Origin: CAVRIA01 sp963721115 | GTDB taxonomy: Bacteria > Desulfobacterota > Binatia > HRBIN30 > CADEER01 | Length of the DNA: 64,000 nucleotides | Direction: 5' to 3' | Assembly (NCBI GenBank): GCA_963721115.1 | Contig: CAVRIA010000006.1 | Span: 310,001-374,000 of the forward strand | Part shown: positions 52,308-61,090 of the stretch, in pieces | Layout: each line of letters opens with the position of its first letter | How positions within the stretch are numbered: the first letter of the stretch is position 1 | Translations under genes and position numbers: made by a program | The notes under the pieces: model-generated | What the model was told of the DNA's origin: nothing | The model's database searches: none | Seen by the model: only the letters and a program-made list of their open reading frames with translations

Positions 52308-52337
52308 TTGACATGAATCAATCGCTTGACCTATAAG
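52308..52337 (+). promoter_or_regulatory. Sigma70-type promoter of the YCF48-RND-DUF1329 operon
   Basis: A perfect -35 (TTGACA, 52308-52313) is separated by 18 bases from TATAAG (52332-52337), about 36 bases before the first start codon. An inverted repeat ATTGA-CATGAA-TCAAT (52307-52322) overlaps the -35, a possible operator. Confidence 0.7.
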
Positions 52338-52372
52338 GCGGCGGTCGTTCTTCGCCTTGGGAAATCACATCG

Positions 52373-53425
52373 GTGTCGGGCAGCGGGTCGAATTGGGCAG
52401 GCGCGGGATTGCGTGGCGGCGTCCTCGCCGCGGCGGTCCTGATTCTTGCGGCGGCGTCGGCGCAGGCGACGGGTTCCAACGCGGCGGCCGTCATCAAGGA
52501 CAACCTGTACGGCGCGTCGTTCGTCGACGCGAATCTGGGGTGGGTCGTCGGCGCCTTCGGAGTGATCTACCACACCAGCGACGGCGGCAAGACGTGGCAG
52601 CCGCAGGAGTCTCACACGAGGCATCAGTTGTTCGACGTCGACTTCGTCGACGCGCGCAACGGTTGGATCGTCGGCCGCTCGGGGTTGATCCTGCACAGCA
52701 GTGACGGCGGCGAGACGTGGTCGGAGCAGAAGAGCGGCATGGAGAAGCACCTCTTCGCCGTCGACTTCGTCGATTCGCGGCACGGTTGCGCGGTGGGAGA
52801 CTGGGGAGCGATCGCGACGACCGACGACGGCGGCGAGACCTGGCAACCCCGCCCGCTCCCCGAGGACGTGATCCTGAACGACGTCGACATGGTGAGTCCC
52901 GCCGAGGGGTGGATCGCCGGCGAGATGGGAAGCATCCTTCATACCGTGGATGGGGGGAAGACGTGGACGCGACAGGACAGCGGCGTCCAGAAATCCCTGT
53001 TCGGGGTTCATTTCGCCGATGCCGAGCGCGGCTGGACGGTCGGCATCGACGCCCTGATTCTCCACACCAGCGACGGTGGAAAGACGTGGGCCGTGCTCAA
53101 CGGCTCGACCGAGGTGCGGGCGCTGGAACAGGTTGGATTCAGTCAGGCGTACGACAACCCGAGCCTGTACGCGATCTCCGTCGTCGGCGACACGGGGGTC
53201 GCCGCGGGCGAGATCGGCGCGATTTTTCTCAGCGACGACGGCGGTATCACGTGGCACCGGAAGAAGGTGAAGCAGGATACCAGTCCGAAGTGGTATCGCG
53301 CCCTGTCGCTCGTACCCGGAACCCACGGCGCCATCGTCGGAGCCGGCGGGCAACGGGCGATGATCGTCGACGGCCGAGTCGACCTACCGGACGAGGTGGA
53401 CGGTGCTGCCGAAGAAGTATATTGA
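52373..53425 (+). CDS. YCF48/HCF136-like exported beta-propeller
   Basis: A 350-residue protein with a signal peptide (VLAAAVLILAAASAQA) and about six to seven blades with the repeated pattern VGxxGxIxHTSDGGKTW, typical of YCF48-like (BNR-related) propellers used as assembly or binding platforms. GTG 52373 is the start with a GGGAAA about 11 bases upstream. It overlaps the RND gene by 23 bases and they share the strong promoter just before it. In other bacteria such proteins are found next to RND-type transporters and DUF1329 proteins, as here. Confidence 0.83.
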   Translation: MSGSGSNWAGAGLRGGVLAAAVLILAAASAQATGSNAAAVIKDNLYGASFVDANLGWVVGAFGVIYHTSDGGKTWQPQESHTRHQLFDVDFVDARNGWIVGRSGLILHSSDGGETWSEQKSGMEKHLFAVDFVDSRHGCAVGDWGAIATTDDGGETWQPRPLPEDVILNDVDMVSPAEGWIAGEMGSILHTVDGGKTWTRQDSGVQKSLFGVHFADAERGWTVGIDALILHTSDGGKTWAVLNGSTEVRALEQVGFSQAYDNPSLYAISVVGDTGVAAGEIGAIFLSDDGGITWHRKKVKQDTSPKWYRALSLVPGTHGAIVGAGGQRAMIVDGRVDLPDEVDGAAEEVY

Positions 53426-55790
53426 GCGCTACCTCTATTTTCTCCTGCGCCACCGCGTGGCGGTCGCAGCGCTCATCGGCGCCGGGACGCTGTTCTTCGT
53501 CTGGTTCAGCGTCTTCCACCTGACGATCTACACCAACTTCTTCGACCTCTACCCGCCCTCGCATCCGTACATCCAAGTCTACCAGAAGTACCGCAACCTG
53601 TTCGGCACCTCGAACGTGCTGCTGATGACGGTCGAGGCGCAGCACGGCGACATCTTCAGCGACCCGGAGATCATTCACAAAGTCGACCGGATCACCATCG
53701 ACCTGCTGCACAACGTACCGGGCGTGAACGGCGAGCAGGTGATGTCGATCACGCATCCGAAGTTGAAGACGACGATGACCACCGGTGCCGGGCTGAAGAC
53801 GGTGCCGCTGACCTATCCGCGCCTGCCTCAAGACAAGGAGGACCTCGAGTTCTTCCGGCGCAAGGTCGACACCACCGAGGGGGTGCGCGGCTTCTTCGTG
53901 TCGGAGGACGGCAAGGCCACACAGATCATCGCCGGCTTCTGGGAAGAGTATTTCGATCTCGGCGCCATGTGGAAGCAGGTCCAGGAGATCGTCAAGCGCG
54001 AGGAGGCGGACGGCAAGGTAAAGATCTACGTCTCCGGGCCGCCCGTCCTCTTCGCGTACTTTCAGCAAGCTCTGTCGACGATGTGGATCTACCTCGGCGC
54101 CACCGCGCTCGCCATGGTCCTGCTGCTGTGGTTCTATTTTCGGACGGTGCAGGGGGTGTTGATCCCCGTCTTCTCGGGCCTGATGAGCGCCGTCTGGGGG
54201 CTCGGATTCGCCGGCTTGTGCGGCTTCAGCATGGATCCGCTGGTGATCGTCGTGTTCGTGCTGATCACGGCCCGCGCCCTCAGTCACTCGGTGCAGTCCA
54301 TGGAGAGGTACCACGAGGAGTACTTCCACCTGCACGACAAGGACGCCGCCATCGTGCGCTCGTACATCAGCCTCTACTCACCGGCGATGGTGGCGATCAT
54401 GTCAGACGGTCTGGCCATCCTCACCATCGCGGTGGCGAGCATCCCCCTGATGCAGAAGCTCGCCTACGTCGCCAGCTTCTGGATCATCTCCATCTTCTTC
54501 AGCGTCGTCACGTTGCATCCCATCATTCTCTCGTTCGTCAGGCCGCCGAAGGAGCACCGCCAGGGGAATATCTTCGACAAGATGGCCGACGTCTCCAGCC
54601 GCTACATCGTGGCGCTGGGGGTCGGCAACTGGCGCTGGGTGGTGTGCGCTCTACTCGTGGTGACGCTGGCGGTCGGCCTGCACTACGGGCACAAGCTCAG
54701 GACCGGAGATACCTCGCCCGGCATGGCGCTGCTGCACGAGAATCACCCGTACAACGTCGCCGCCGCGAAGGCGAACCACTACTTCGTCGGCAACAGCCCG
54801 CTGGTGATCATCGCCGAGGGGAAGAAGCCCGGAGCGATCGAGGACGCCAAGACGCTCAACCAGCTCGACCTGTTCCAGCGCTACATGGAGCAGGGCGAAC
54901 ACGCCGGCGGCTCGGTCACCGTGACGACGATGTTGAAGACGATCTTTCGCGTCTTCCACGAGGGGGATCCCAAGTGGGAGATGCTGCCGACGCGCAACGA
55001 TTACATCGGCCAGCTCTTCTTCATGCTGACCGCGGGCACGCGCCGCGGCGAGCTCGACCGCTTTTTCACCCCCGACTACACCAACGCCACGATCACCGTC
55101 TTCTACAAGGACTACAATCACGCCACCATCAAGAACGCGATCGACCGGGCGAAGTCGTACATCGCCAGTCACACCAGTCCGGACGACAGTGTGCGCTACC
55201 GGTTGGCCGGCGGGCTCTTCGGCATTCTGGCGGCCCAGATCGAGGAGGTCGACTGGTCGTACAAGGTCAACGTGCCCCTCATCTTCATCGTCGTCTTCCT
55301 GCTCAGCTTCTTCACCTACTGGTCTGCGGTGGGCGCGCTGATCGTGATGATTCCGTCCATCGTCGCGCAGCCGCTCTCCGAAGCGGTGATGTACCTGATG
55401 GGGATCGACTTCAACATCAACTCTCTACCGGTCGCGGCCATCGGTATCGGGATCGGAATCGACTACGGGTATTACGTGCTGAGTCGAATCATCGAGGAGT
55501 ACGAGGTGACGCGCGATTTCGACGAGGCGAACCGTCGCGCCATCACGACCACCGGACATGCCATCATGTTCACCGGAGCCACGATCGTCGTGAGCATGGT
55601 CTTCTGGCTCTTTCATCCCCTCAAGTTCCAGTCGCAGATGGCGTTTCTCTTGATGATGCTGATGGTCTTCCACGCGATTGGAGCACTCATCTTCATCCCC
55701 GCCTTGGTCTCCCTCCTGCGCCCGAAGTTCGCCGTGGCGCGGGCCGACGAACGCGTGCGCCTGGCGGCGGAAGCGGGGGCGAGCGGTTAA
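53403..55790 (+). CDS. RND/MMPL-family transporter
   Basis: A 795-residue membrane transporter: helix 1 (VAVAALIGAGTLFFVWFSVF), a large periplasmic loop, and two membrane bundles with the second half starting YKVNVPLIFIVVFLLSFFTY. The GIGIGIDYGYYVLSR segment in the last bundle has the DY proton-relay-like pair. It lies between a YCF48-like protein and a DUF1329 protein, a trio seen in Gram-negative bacteria handling hydrophobic compounds. The substrate is probably a lipid or organic acid, not identified. GTG 53403 is the start, overlapping the upstream gene. Confidence 0.88.
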   Translation: MLPKKYIERYLYFLLRHRVAVAALIGAGTLFFVWFSVFHLTIYTNFFDLYPPSHPYIQVYQKYRNLFGTSNVLLMTVEAQHGDIFSDPEIIHKVDRITIDLLHNVPGVNGEQVMSITHPKLKTTMTTGAGLKTVPLTYPRLPQDKEDLEFFRRKVDTTEGVRGFFVSEDGKATQIIAGFWEEYFDLGAMWKQVQEIVKREEADGKVKIYVSGPPVLFAYFQQALSTMWIYLGATALAMVLLLWFYFRTVQGVLIPVFSGLMSAVWGLGFAGLCGFSMDPLVIVVFVLITARALSHSVQSMERYHEEYFHLHDKDAAIVRSYISLYSPAMVAIMSDGLAILTIAVASIPLMQKLAYVASFWIISIFFSVVTLHPIILSFVRPPKEHRQGNIFDKMADVSSRYIVALGVGNWRWVVCALLVVTLAVGLHYGHKLRTGDTSPGMALLHENHPYNVAAAKANHYFVGNSPLVIIAEGKKPGAIEDAKTLNQLDLFQRYMEQGEHAGGSVTVTTMLKTIFRVFHEGDPKWEMLPTRNDYIGQLFFMLTAGTRRGELDRFFTPDYTNATITVFYKDYNHATIKNAIDRAKSYIASHTSPDDSVRYRLAGGLFGILAAQIEEVDWSYKVNVPLIFIVVFLLSFFTYWSAVGALIVMIPSIVAQPLSEAVMYLMGIDFNINSLPVAAIGIGIGIDYGYYVLSRIIEEYEVTRDFDEANRRAITTTGHAIMFTGATIVVSMVFWLFHPLKFQSQMAFLLMMLMVFHAIGALIFIPALVSLLRPKFAVARADERVRLAAEAGASG

Positions 55791-55808
55791 CCTCGAGGGA
55801 GGAAGCTC

Positions 55809-57191
55809 ATGATGGTCAGGCTGCGAACGCTCTTCGTCGGTCTCGGGATCACCGCCATGCTGGTAGGGCCGGCGGCTGCTCAGAAGGAAGAAGCTCCGGG
55901 CAAGGAGGCGAAAGCGGCGACGAGCGCGGCGGGAGGGGGCCTGAAGCCGGGCGACGTGCTCGGCCAGGAGAACTGGCAGGATGCCGAAGGGCTTCTGCCG
56001 CCGGAGGTCCTCAAACACTATCGAGACGGACACTACCGGAACAAGATCGTCGAGTGGGCGAACGGCCGCATGAACTGGGAGCAGGAGTTCCTCGATTCGA
56101 CGGAGAAGAACGCCGGCCAGTACGACGTCAACGAGCTCGGGACGATCGTCTACACCGGGACGAACAAGCAGCCCAAGTACGTGTACGGCTTTCCCTTTCC
56201 CCACGTCGATGCGAACGACCCGAAGGCCGGGGTCAAGATCCTCTGGAACTCGTACTACGGCTACTGGTACCTCGGAAACAGCCACAACCAGGTGCGCCTG
56301 ATCTGGGTGAACCCCGACGGCATCGACCGCGAGGCGGGTCAGGACGTCCACTTTCTCTACTACGACGGGCAGTCCAAGGACTATCGGATGCCCAACCCCA
56401 ACAACTTCCTGATGCAGTTCATCGCGGCGGCGACCTACCCGACCGACCTCTACGGCACGACCGCCCTGGCCTGGCGCTACCGCGACTCGACCAAGCGCGA
56501 CTCGAACTGGGCGTACGTCCCCGCGCTGCGTCGCGTCCGCGCGGTCAGCCCCGCCAATCGGTCCGATGGCTTCCTGGGCTCCGACATGAGCTCGGACGAC
56601 GGGCCCTTCTTCGATGGCAAGCCGGAGGACTTCGATTGGAAGCTCATCGGGCAGACCGATCAGCTGCGCTACGTCGATCCGCTGAGCCTCGAGGGCAAGG
56701 CGGACGACAAGTGGCTGCCGGGCGGTGGCTGGCGCGCCGAGTGGGACCACAGCCTCAAGGTGATCGGCTTCGAGGATCCCGACTGGAAGGGGGTCGCGTG
56801 GGCGCCGATCGGACCGCAGCTCGCCAAGCGCCCGATGTACATTCTGGAAGCGACGCCGAAGGACAAGTACTACCTGTACGGCAAGGTGCAGCTCTACGTC
56901 GACCGGGAGACGTACCAGGGTGCCTACAACCGCAAGTTCAGTTGGAACGGCGAGCTACTCAATACCTACTACGTGCTGGGCTTTCTCTCGCACAAGTTCA
57001 CGCGGCCGGACGGACAGGTGGAATGGCTCTGGGGCTCCAACATGGGCTACCAGACGGCCGAGAACATCAAGATGAATCGCGCCACCGTGAGTGGACAGCT
57101 GGCCCCCGGCAAGGACCCCGCCAACGATCGCCGGGTGACGTACGACCCGAGCTTCTTCGACTTCACCACCCTGCAGCGGTTCGGCAAGTGA
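55809..57191 (+). CDS. DUF1329-family exported protein
   Basis: A 460-residue protein with a signal peptide (LFVGLGITAMLVGPAAAQ) and DUF1329 patterns, including YDVNELGTIVYTGTNKQPKY, ALAWRYRDSTKRDSNWAYVP and SGLMSSDDGPFFDGKPEDFD-like DMSSDDGPFFDGKPEDFDWK. The family folds like LolA and is usually encoded next to RND transporters, suggesting it accepts a hydrophobic ligand in the periplasm. GGGAGGAAG precedes the start. It ends the operon that begins with YCF48. Confidence 0.88.
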   Translation: MMVRLRTLFVGLGITAMLVGPAAAQKEEAPGKEAKAATSAAGGGLKPGDVLGQENWQDAEGLLPPEVLKHYRDGHYRNKIVEWANGRMNWEQEFLDSTEKNAGQYDVNELGTIVYTGTNKQPKYVYGFPFPHVDANDPKAGVKILWNSYYGYWYLGNSHNQVRLIWVNPDGIDREAGQDVHFLYYDGQSKDYRMPNPNNFLMQFIAAATYPTDLYGTTALAWRYRDSTKRDSNWAYVPALRRVRAVSPANRSDGFLGSDMSSDDGPFFDGKPEDFDWKLIGQTDQLRYVDPLSLEGKADDKWLPGGGWRAEWDHSLKVIGFEDPDWKGVAWAPIGPQLAKRPMYILEATPKDKYYLYGKVQLYVDRETYQGAYNRKFSWNGELLNTYYVLGFLSHKFTRPDGQVEWLWGSNMGYQTAENIKMNRATVSGQLAPGKDPANDRRVTYDPSFFDFTTLQRFGK

Positions 57192-57238
57192 GAGCGGGCT
57201 CCCCGGTCGAATTCCCCGCGACTCCCCTCTTTCGAAGG

Positions 57239-57365
57239 GACTGTCGATTTTCTCTGAAACGAGGCTTCGACAAGCTCAGCCTGAGCCGCTTGGGGGTTGA
57301 TTTCAAAGGACTTTGTCCGCTCACCCTGAGCTTGTCGAAGGGTGTCCTCGCATTTATCGACAGTC
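57239..57365. repeat. Nested inverted-repeat element (CTTCGACAAGCTCAG type)
   Basis: Outer inverted repeats GACTGTCGAT (57239-57248) and ATCGACAGTC (57356-57365) enclose inner arms CTTCGACAAGCTCAGCCTGAG (57265-57285) and its near-perfect complement (57320-57340). The inner word resembles a widespread intergenic repeat of proteobacteria. The whole 127 bp could be a MITE-like or REP element. It lies downstream of the DUF1329 gene. Confidence 0.75.
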
Positions 57366-57467
57366 TCCGAAGGGGGAGGTCAGAGGTTGCTCTTCTCCGT
57401 TCTCTTCGGTCCGGGTTGGGGCGCGCCGCGCCTGACGCCACCCGCCCATGACGGAGAGCGCTCGCGC

Positions 57468-58655
57468 ATGGACTTCCGGCTGACGGCGAAGGAACAGGCG
57501 TTTCGCGCCGAGGTGCGGGCGTGGATCACTGCCAACCTGCCCCCCGGCTGGGGGACGCCCGCCTACCGCGACCCGACGACGTCGTTCGAGAAGGTCGCCG
57601 CCGCCAAGGCCTGGCAGGCGCGACTGCACCGGGGAGGATGGGCCGGCATTACGTGGCCGCGCGAGTACGGCGGCCGAGGGGCGACGGTCGTCGAGCAGCT
57701 CATCTTCAACGAGGAGTGCGCGCGCGCCAAAGCGCCCGACAGCATCAACCTGGCGGTCGCTCTCGGCCTGGTCGGTCCGACACTGATCGCGTGCGGCACC
57801 GAGGAGCAGAAGCGGCGCTTCCTGCCGGGCATCCTGGCCGGCGAGGACGTCTGGTGTCAGGGCTTCTCCGAGCCCAACGCGGGGTCCGACCTGGCGGCCA
57901 TCCGGACCCGCGGCGAGGTGCGCGGCGACGAGATCTCGGTCACCGGGCAGAAGATCTGGACCAGCTTCGCGCAGCACGCCGACTGGTGCATCCTGGTCGT
58001 CCGCACCAATCCCACGGCGCCCAAGCACCGCGGGCTGACGTTCCTCCTCGTCGACATGAAGAGCCCCGGCATCACCATCCGACCGCTGGTCGAGATCACC
58101 GGGGAGGCGTGGTTCAACGAGGTCTTCTTCGACGAGGTCCGGGTGCCGCGCGCCAACGTCGTGGGCGAGATCGACCAGGGGTGGTCGGTGGTGATGACGA
58201 CGCTCGCACACGAGCGCGGCGGCTCGGCGCCGCACGTGCGACTGCACGCCGAGCTCGAGAGCCTGGTTCGCCTGGCGCGCCGGATGCGCGGGGGCGGCAA
58301 GGCGGCGTCGCGCGACCCGCTGCTCCGACAGAAGCTCGCGCAGATCGCGGTCGAGGTCGAGCTCGCCCGCCTGACCGCCTATCGCAACGTCACGGTCATC
58401 CAGCGCACCGGCAAGCCGGGGCCCGAAGGCTCCATCTTGAAGCTCTTCTGGAGCGAGCTGGAGCAGCGGATGATGGAGGTGGCGCACGAGATTCTCGGCC
58501 CCTACGGCCCGCTGCCGGCGGGAGAGAGGCGCTCGATCGACGGCGGCGTCTGGGGACGCGAGCTGCTGTGGACCCGCTCCGCCACGATCTACGCCGGCAC
58601 GTCGGAGGTGCAGCGCAACATCATCGCGCAGCGCGTTCTGGGACTGCCGCGATGA
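57468..58655 (+). CDS. Acyl-CoA dehydrogenase
   Basis: A 395-residue flavoenzyme that would introduce a double bond alpha-beta in an acyl-CoA. It has the usual layout: N-terminal helices, a beta middle domain with WCQGFSEPNAGSDLAAIRTR and KIWTSFAQHADWCILVVRTN, and C-terminal helices ending TIYAGTSEVQRNIIAQRVLG. Length matches the family. ATG 57468 follows a GGAGAG about ten bases upstream. It is followed by an amidohydrolase and an enoyl-CoA hydratase on the same strand, suggesting a short acyl-CoA degradation set. Confidence 0.93.
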   Translation: MDFRLTAKEQAFRAEVRAWITANLPPGWGTPAYRDPTTSFEKVAAAKAWQARLHRGGWAGITWPREYGGRGATVVEQLIFNEECARAKAPDSINLAVALGLVGPTLIACGTEEQKRRFLPGILAGEDVWCQGFSEPNAGSDLAAIRTRGEVRGDEISVTGQKIWTSFAQHADWCILVVRTNPTAPKHRGLTFLLVDMKSPGITIRPLVEITGEAWFNEVFFDEVRVPRANVVGEIDQGWSVVMTTLAHERGGSAPHVRLHAELESLVRLARRMRGGGKAASRDPLLRQKLAQIAVEVELARLTAYRNVTVIQRTGKPGPEGSILKLFWSELEQRMMEVAHEILGPYGPLPAGERRSIDGGVWGRELLWTRSATIYAGTSEVQRNIIAQRVLGLPR

Positions 58656-58682
58656 AACGTCCGCGAGACATGGGGAGCAGAC

Positions 58683-59489
58683 ATGGCTGAAACGATCGGA
58701 ACCATCGACGTGTGGACTCAGTACCTCTCTCCGACGCCGCCGGAGAAGCGCAGTCCGGCGGCGGAGAACGTGTTCCGCAACTACGGCCGCCTCGACTGGT
58801 ACCACAACGGGACCGACGTGGAGCAGATGCTCGCCGACATGGACCGCAACGGCATCGAGATCGCCTGCATCTCGGGGGAGGCGGAGCACGTGCGCGAGGC
58901 GGTTCGCCGCTACCCGAAGCGCTTCGTCGGCGAGTACCACGCCGATCCGACGAACATCATGAAAGCCGTGCGCGGCCTGCAGGAGCACGTCGAAACGTGG
59001 GGCTTCAAGGTGCTGCGCATCGAGCCGTTCCTGTGGCGCAAACCGCCGACCGACGCCTGCTACTATCCTCTCTACGCCAAGTGCGTCGAGCTCGACGTGG
59101 CGTTCCAGACTCAGGTCGGCCATACCGGTCCCCTCTTCCCGTCGGAGACGGGGCGCCCGATCTACATCGACCAGGTGGCGTTGGATTTTCCGGAGCTGCG
59201 GATCATCTGCGGCCATATCGGATGGCCGTGGACGCAGGAGATGATCGCCATCGCCTGGAAGCACGCCAACGTGTTCATCGACACGTCCGCGCACGCCCCC
59301 AAGCACTATCCGCCCGAGTTCGTCCACTTCATGAAGACCTTCGGCAAGCGCAAGGTCTGCTTCGCCACCGACTATCCCCTGCTGCCCTTCGACCGGGTGA
59401 TCAAGGAGATCGACGCCCTCGAGCTGTCCCCCGAGGTGCGCCAGCTCTTCCTGCGCGACAATGCGCGCGCGGCGCTCAAGTTGGGCTGA
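58683..59489 (+). CDS. Amidohydrolase-2-family protein lacking the HxH motif
   Basis: A 268-residue TIM-barrel protein of the amidohydrolase 2 (ACMSD-like) family. Later metal and catalytic residues are present in TQVGHTGPLF, ICGHIGWPW and FATDYPLLPF (His, His, Asp). The first strand reads IDVWTQYLS where active members have HxH, so two metal ligands are missing. It may have a different metal arrangement, another function, or be inactive. ATG 58683 follows GGGGAG. It lies between the acyl-CoA dehydrogenase and the hydratase genes, perhaps in the same pathway. Confidence 0.8.
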   Translation: MAETIGTIDVWTQYLSPTPPEKRSPAAENVFRNYGRLDWYHNGTDVEQMLADMDRNGIEIACISGEAEHVREAVRRYPKRFVGEYHADPTNIMKAVRGLQEHVETWGFKVLRIEPFLWRKPPTDACYYPLYAKCVELDVAFQTQVGHTGPLFPSETGRPIYIDQVALDFPELRIICGHIGWPWTQEMIAIAWKHANVFIDTSAHAPKHYPPEFVHFMKTFGKRKVCFATDYPLLPFDRVIKEIDALELSPEVRQLFLRDNARAALKLG

Positions 59490-59529
59490 GCGCCACCTAC
59501 CCCACAAGCGACGAGGAGAAGAAGACCCC

Positions 59530-60321
59530 ATGGCCGACTACCAAGCGATTCAACTGGCGATCGAGCAGCAGGTGGCGTGGATCACGCTGAACCGACCGGA
59601 GGCGCGCAACGCGGTCAACGACGAGATGCGCGAGGAGCTTCTCGCCGTCCTGACCGACGCGCGCACGAACCCCGACATCCGCGCCCTCGTCCTCACCGGT
59701 AGCGGCAAGGGCTTCTGCACCGGGGCCGACCTCAGCCGGCGGGGCGGCGGGCCGACCGGGCCGGGCGCGGCGCGCGAGATCATGCGCACCCGCTCGCAGC
59801 GCCTCATTCGCGCTCTCTGGGAGCTGGAGAAGCCGGTGGTGGCGGCGGTGAACGGGGTCGCCGCCGGGCTCGGCTCGCACCTGGCCTTCGCCTGCGACCT
59901 GGTGATCGCGGCTGAGGAGGCGCGTTTCATCGAGGTCTTCGTGCGCCGCGGCATCGCTCTCGACGGCGGCGGCGCCTATCTGCTGCCGCGCCTGATCGGC
60001 CTCGCCAAGGCGAAGGAGCTGGTCTTCTTCGGAGAGGACTGCTCGGCGGCGGAGGCGCTGCGCATCGGCCTGGTCAACAAGGTCGTTCCCGGCGAGCAGC
60101 TGCAGGCGGCGGCGCGCGAGTGGGCGGAGAAGCTCGCGCAGGGTCCCACCTTCGCGATCGGCATCTCCAAACGCCTGCTCAACCGCTCGTTGGACTCGGA
60201 TCTCGAGACCGCGCTCGACGAGGAGGCGACCTTCCAGTCGCTGGTCACCCAGTCGGAGGATACCAAGGAAGGGATGAAGGCCTTCGCCGAGAAGCGAAAG
60301 CCGGTCTTCACCGGGAAGTGA
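59530..60321 (+). CDS. Enoyl-CoA hydratase/isomerase-family protein
   Basis: A 263-residue crotonase-fold protein: oxyanion-hole segments GSGKGFCTGADLSRRGGG and NGVAAGLGSHLAFACDLVIA, and RRGIALDGGGAYLLPRLIG, where Asp lies in the position usually occupied by a catalytic Glu or Asp. It hydrates or isomerises an acyl-CoA. ATG 59530 was chosen because it begins at the family N-terminus and follows GAGGAG by some 12 bases; a longer upstream start exists. Its end overlaps the Nudix gene on the other strand by 14 bases. Confidence 0.9.
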   Translation: MADYQAIQLAIEQQVAWITLNRPEARNAVNDEMREELLAVLTDARTNPDIRALVLTGSGKGFCTGADLSRRGGGPTGPGAAREIMRTRSQRLIRALWELEKPVVAAVNGVAAGLGSHLAFACDLVIAAEEARFIEVFVRRGIALDGGGAYLLPRLIGLAKAKELVFFGEDCSAAEALRIGLVNKVVPGEQLQAAAREWAEKLAQGPTFAIGISKRLLNRSLDSDLETALDEEATFQSLVTQSEDTKEGMKAFAEKRKPVFTGK

Positions 60322-61033
60322 GGCCGCGCGGTCTCGACTTTTCCGAGCCGGTCGAGCGCTCGTAGCGCCAGCCCGTATCGAGCATCCAGAGGCGGTGGCG
60401 CGGTCCCGGCCGGTCGAACAGGCCGTCGGCGTAGCCGGCATCGCCTTCGTAGAGGGTGCAGGCGCCCTTCGGCACCGAGCACAGGCGGGGGGTGAAGGTC
60501 TCCACCGGCTCCGCCGCCAGGGTCTCGAGCGCCTCGGTCGGGTTTTCGAACCGAGCCAGCCCGTGCAGGGTCACGAACGTCGGCGGCGGCAGATCGAGCT
60601 GACCGCGCGCCTGCGCCGCCAAGGCGTCCGCGGCCCCCATCCAGCAGTGCTCGTGGATCTCGCCGCCGTCCACCTGCACCGGCTCGCCGCTCGCCGGCGC
60701 GACGAAGAACCATGTGTCGAATCGCTTCGGCAGCACCTCCGGCGTGATCCAGCGGGAAATCAACACCAGCCGGCCGGGATCGACCGCCACGCTCGCCTCC
60801 TCGAGCGCCTCGCGGACGGCCGCCCGCTTCGCTGCCAAGACGATATCGCCGGAGCCCGCCGGGCGATCGGCCGGATCGATTCGGCCCCCCGGGAACACCC
60901 AGGCGCCGCCGTGGAAAGCGAGCTGGGCGCTGCGCCGCACCAGCAACACCTCGCATCCCGGGTTGCCCGCTCGCAGGAGGATCACCGTGGCGGCGGGGTG
61001 GGCGATTGCCGGAGTCTGGGCAGGTTTCGACAT
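60308..61033 (-). CDS. Nudix hydrolase (NUDT19/NUDT7-like)
   Basis: A 241-residue protein with a Nudix box in the variant form with an insertion: AWVFPGGRIDPADRPAGSGD followed by AAVREALEEASVAVD. This layout is seen in NUDT7/NUDT19-type enzymes that cleave coenzyme A and acyl-CoA, which would fit the acyl-CoA genes next door. Activity is not proven. It is convergent with the hydratase gene (14 bases overlap) and 57 bases from the alpha/beta hydrolase gene on the same strand. Confidence 0.83.
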   Translation of the reverse strand: MSKPAQTPAIAHPAATVILLRAGNPGCEVLLVRRSAQLAFHGGAWVFPGGRIDPADRPAGSGDIVLAAKRAAVREALEEASVAVDPGRLVLISRWITPEVLPKRFDTWFFVAPASGEPVQVDGGEIHEHCWMGAADALAAQARGQLDLPPPTFVTLHGLARFENPTEALETLAAEPVETFTPRLCSVPKGACTLYEGDAGYADGLFDRPGPRHRLWMLDTGWRYERSTGSEKSRPRGLTSR

Positions 61034-61090
61034 GATCCGTTTGATATCCCCGCCCGGTGCGCGAAGACAAGCTCCGCTCCCCGTGCACCT

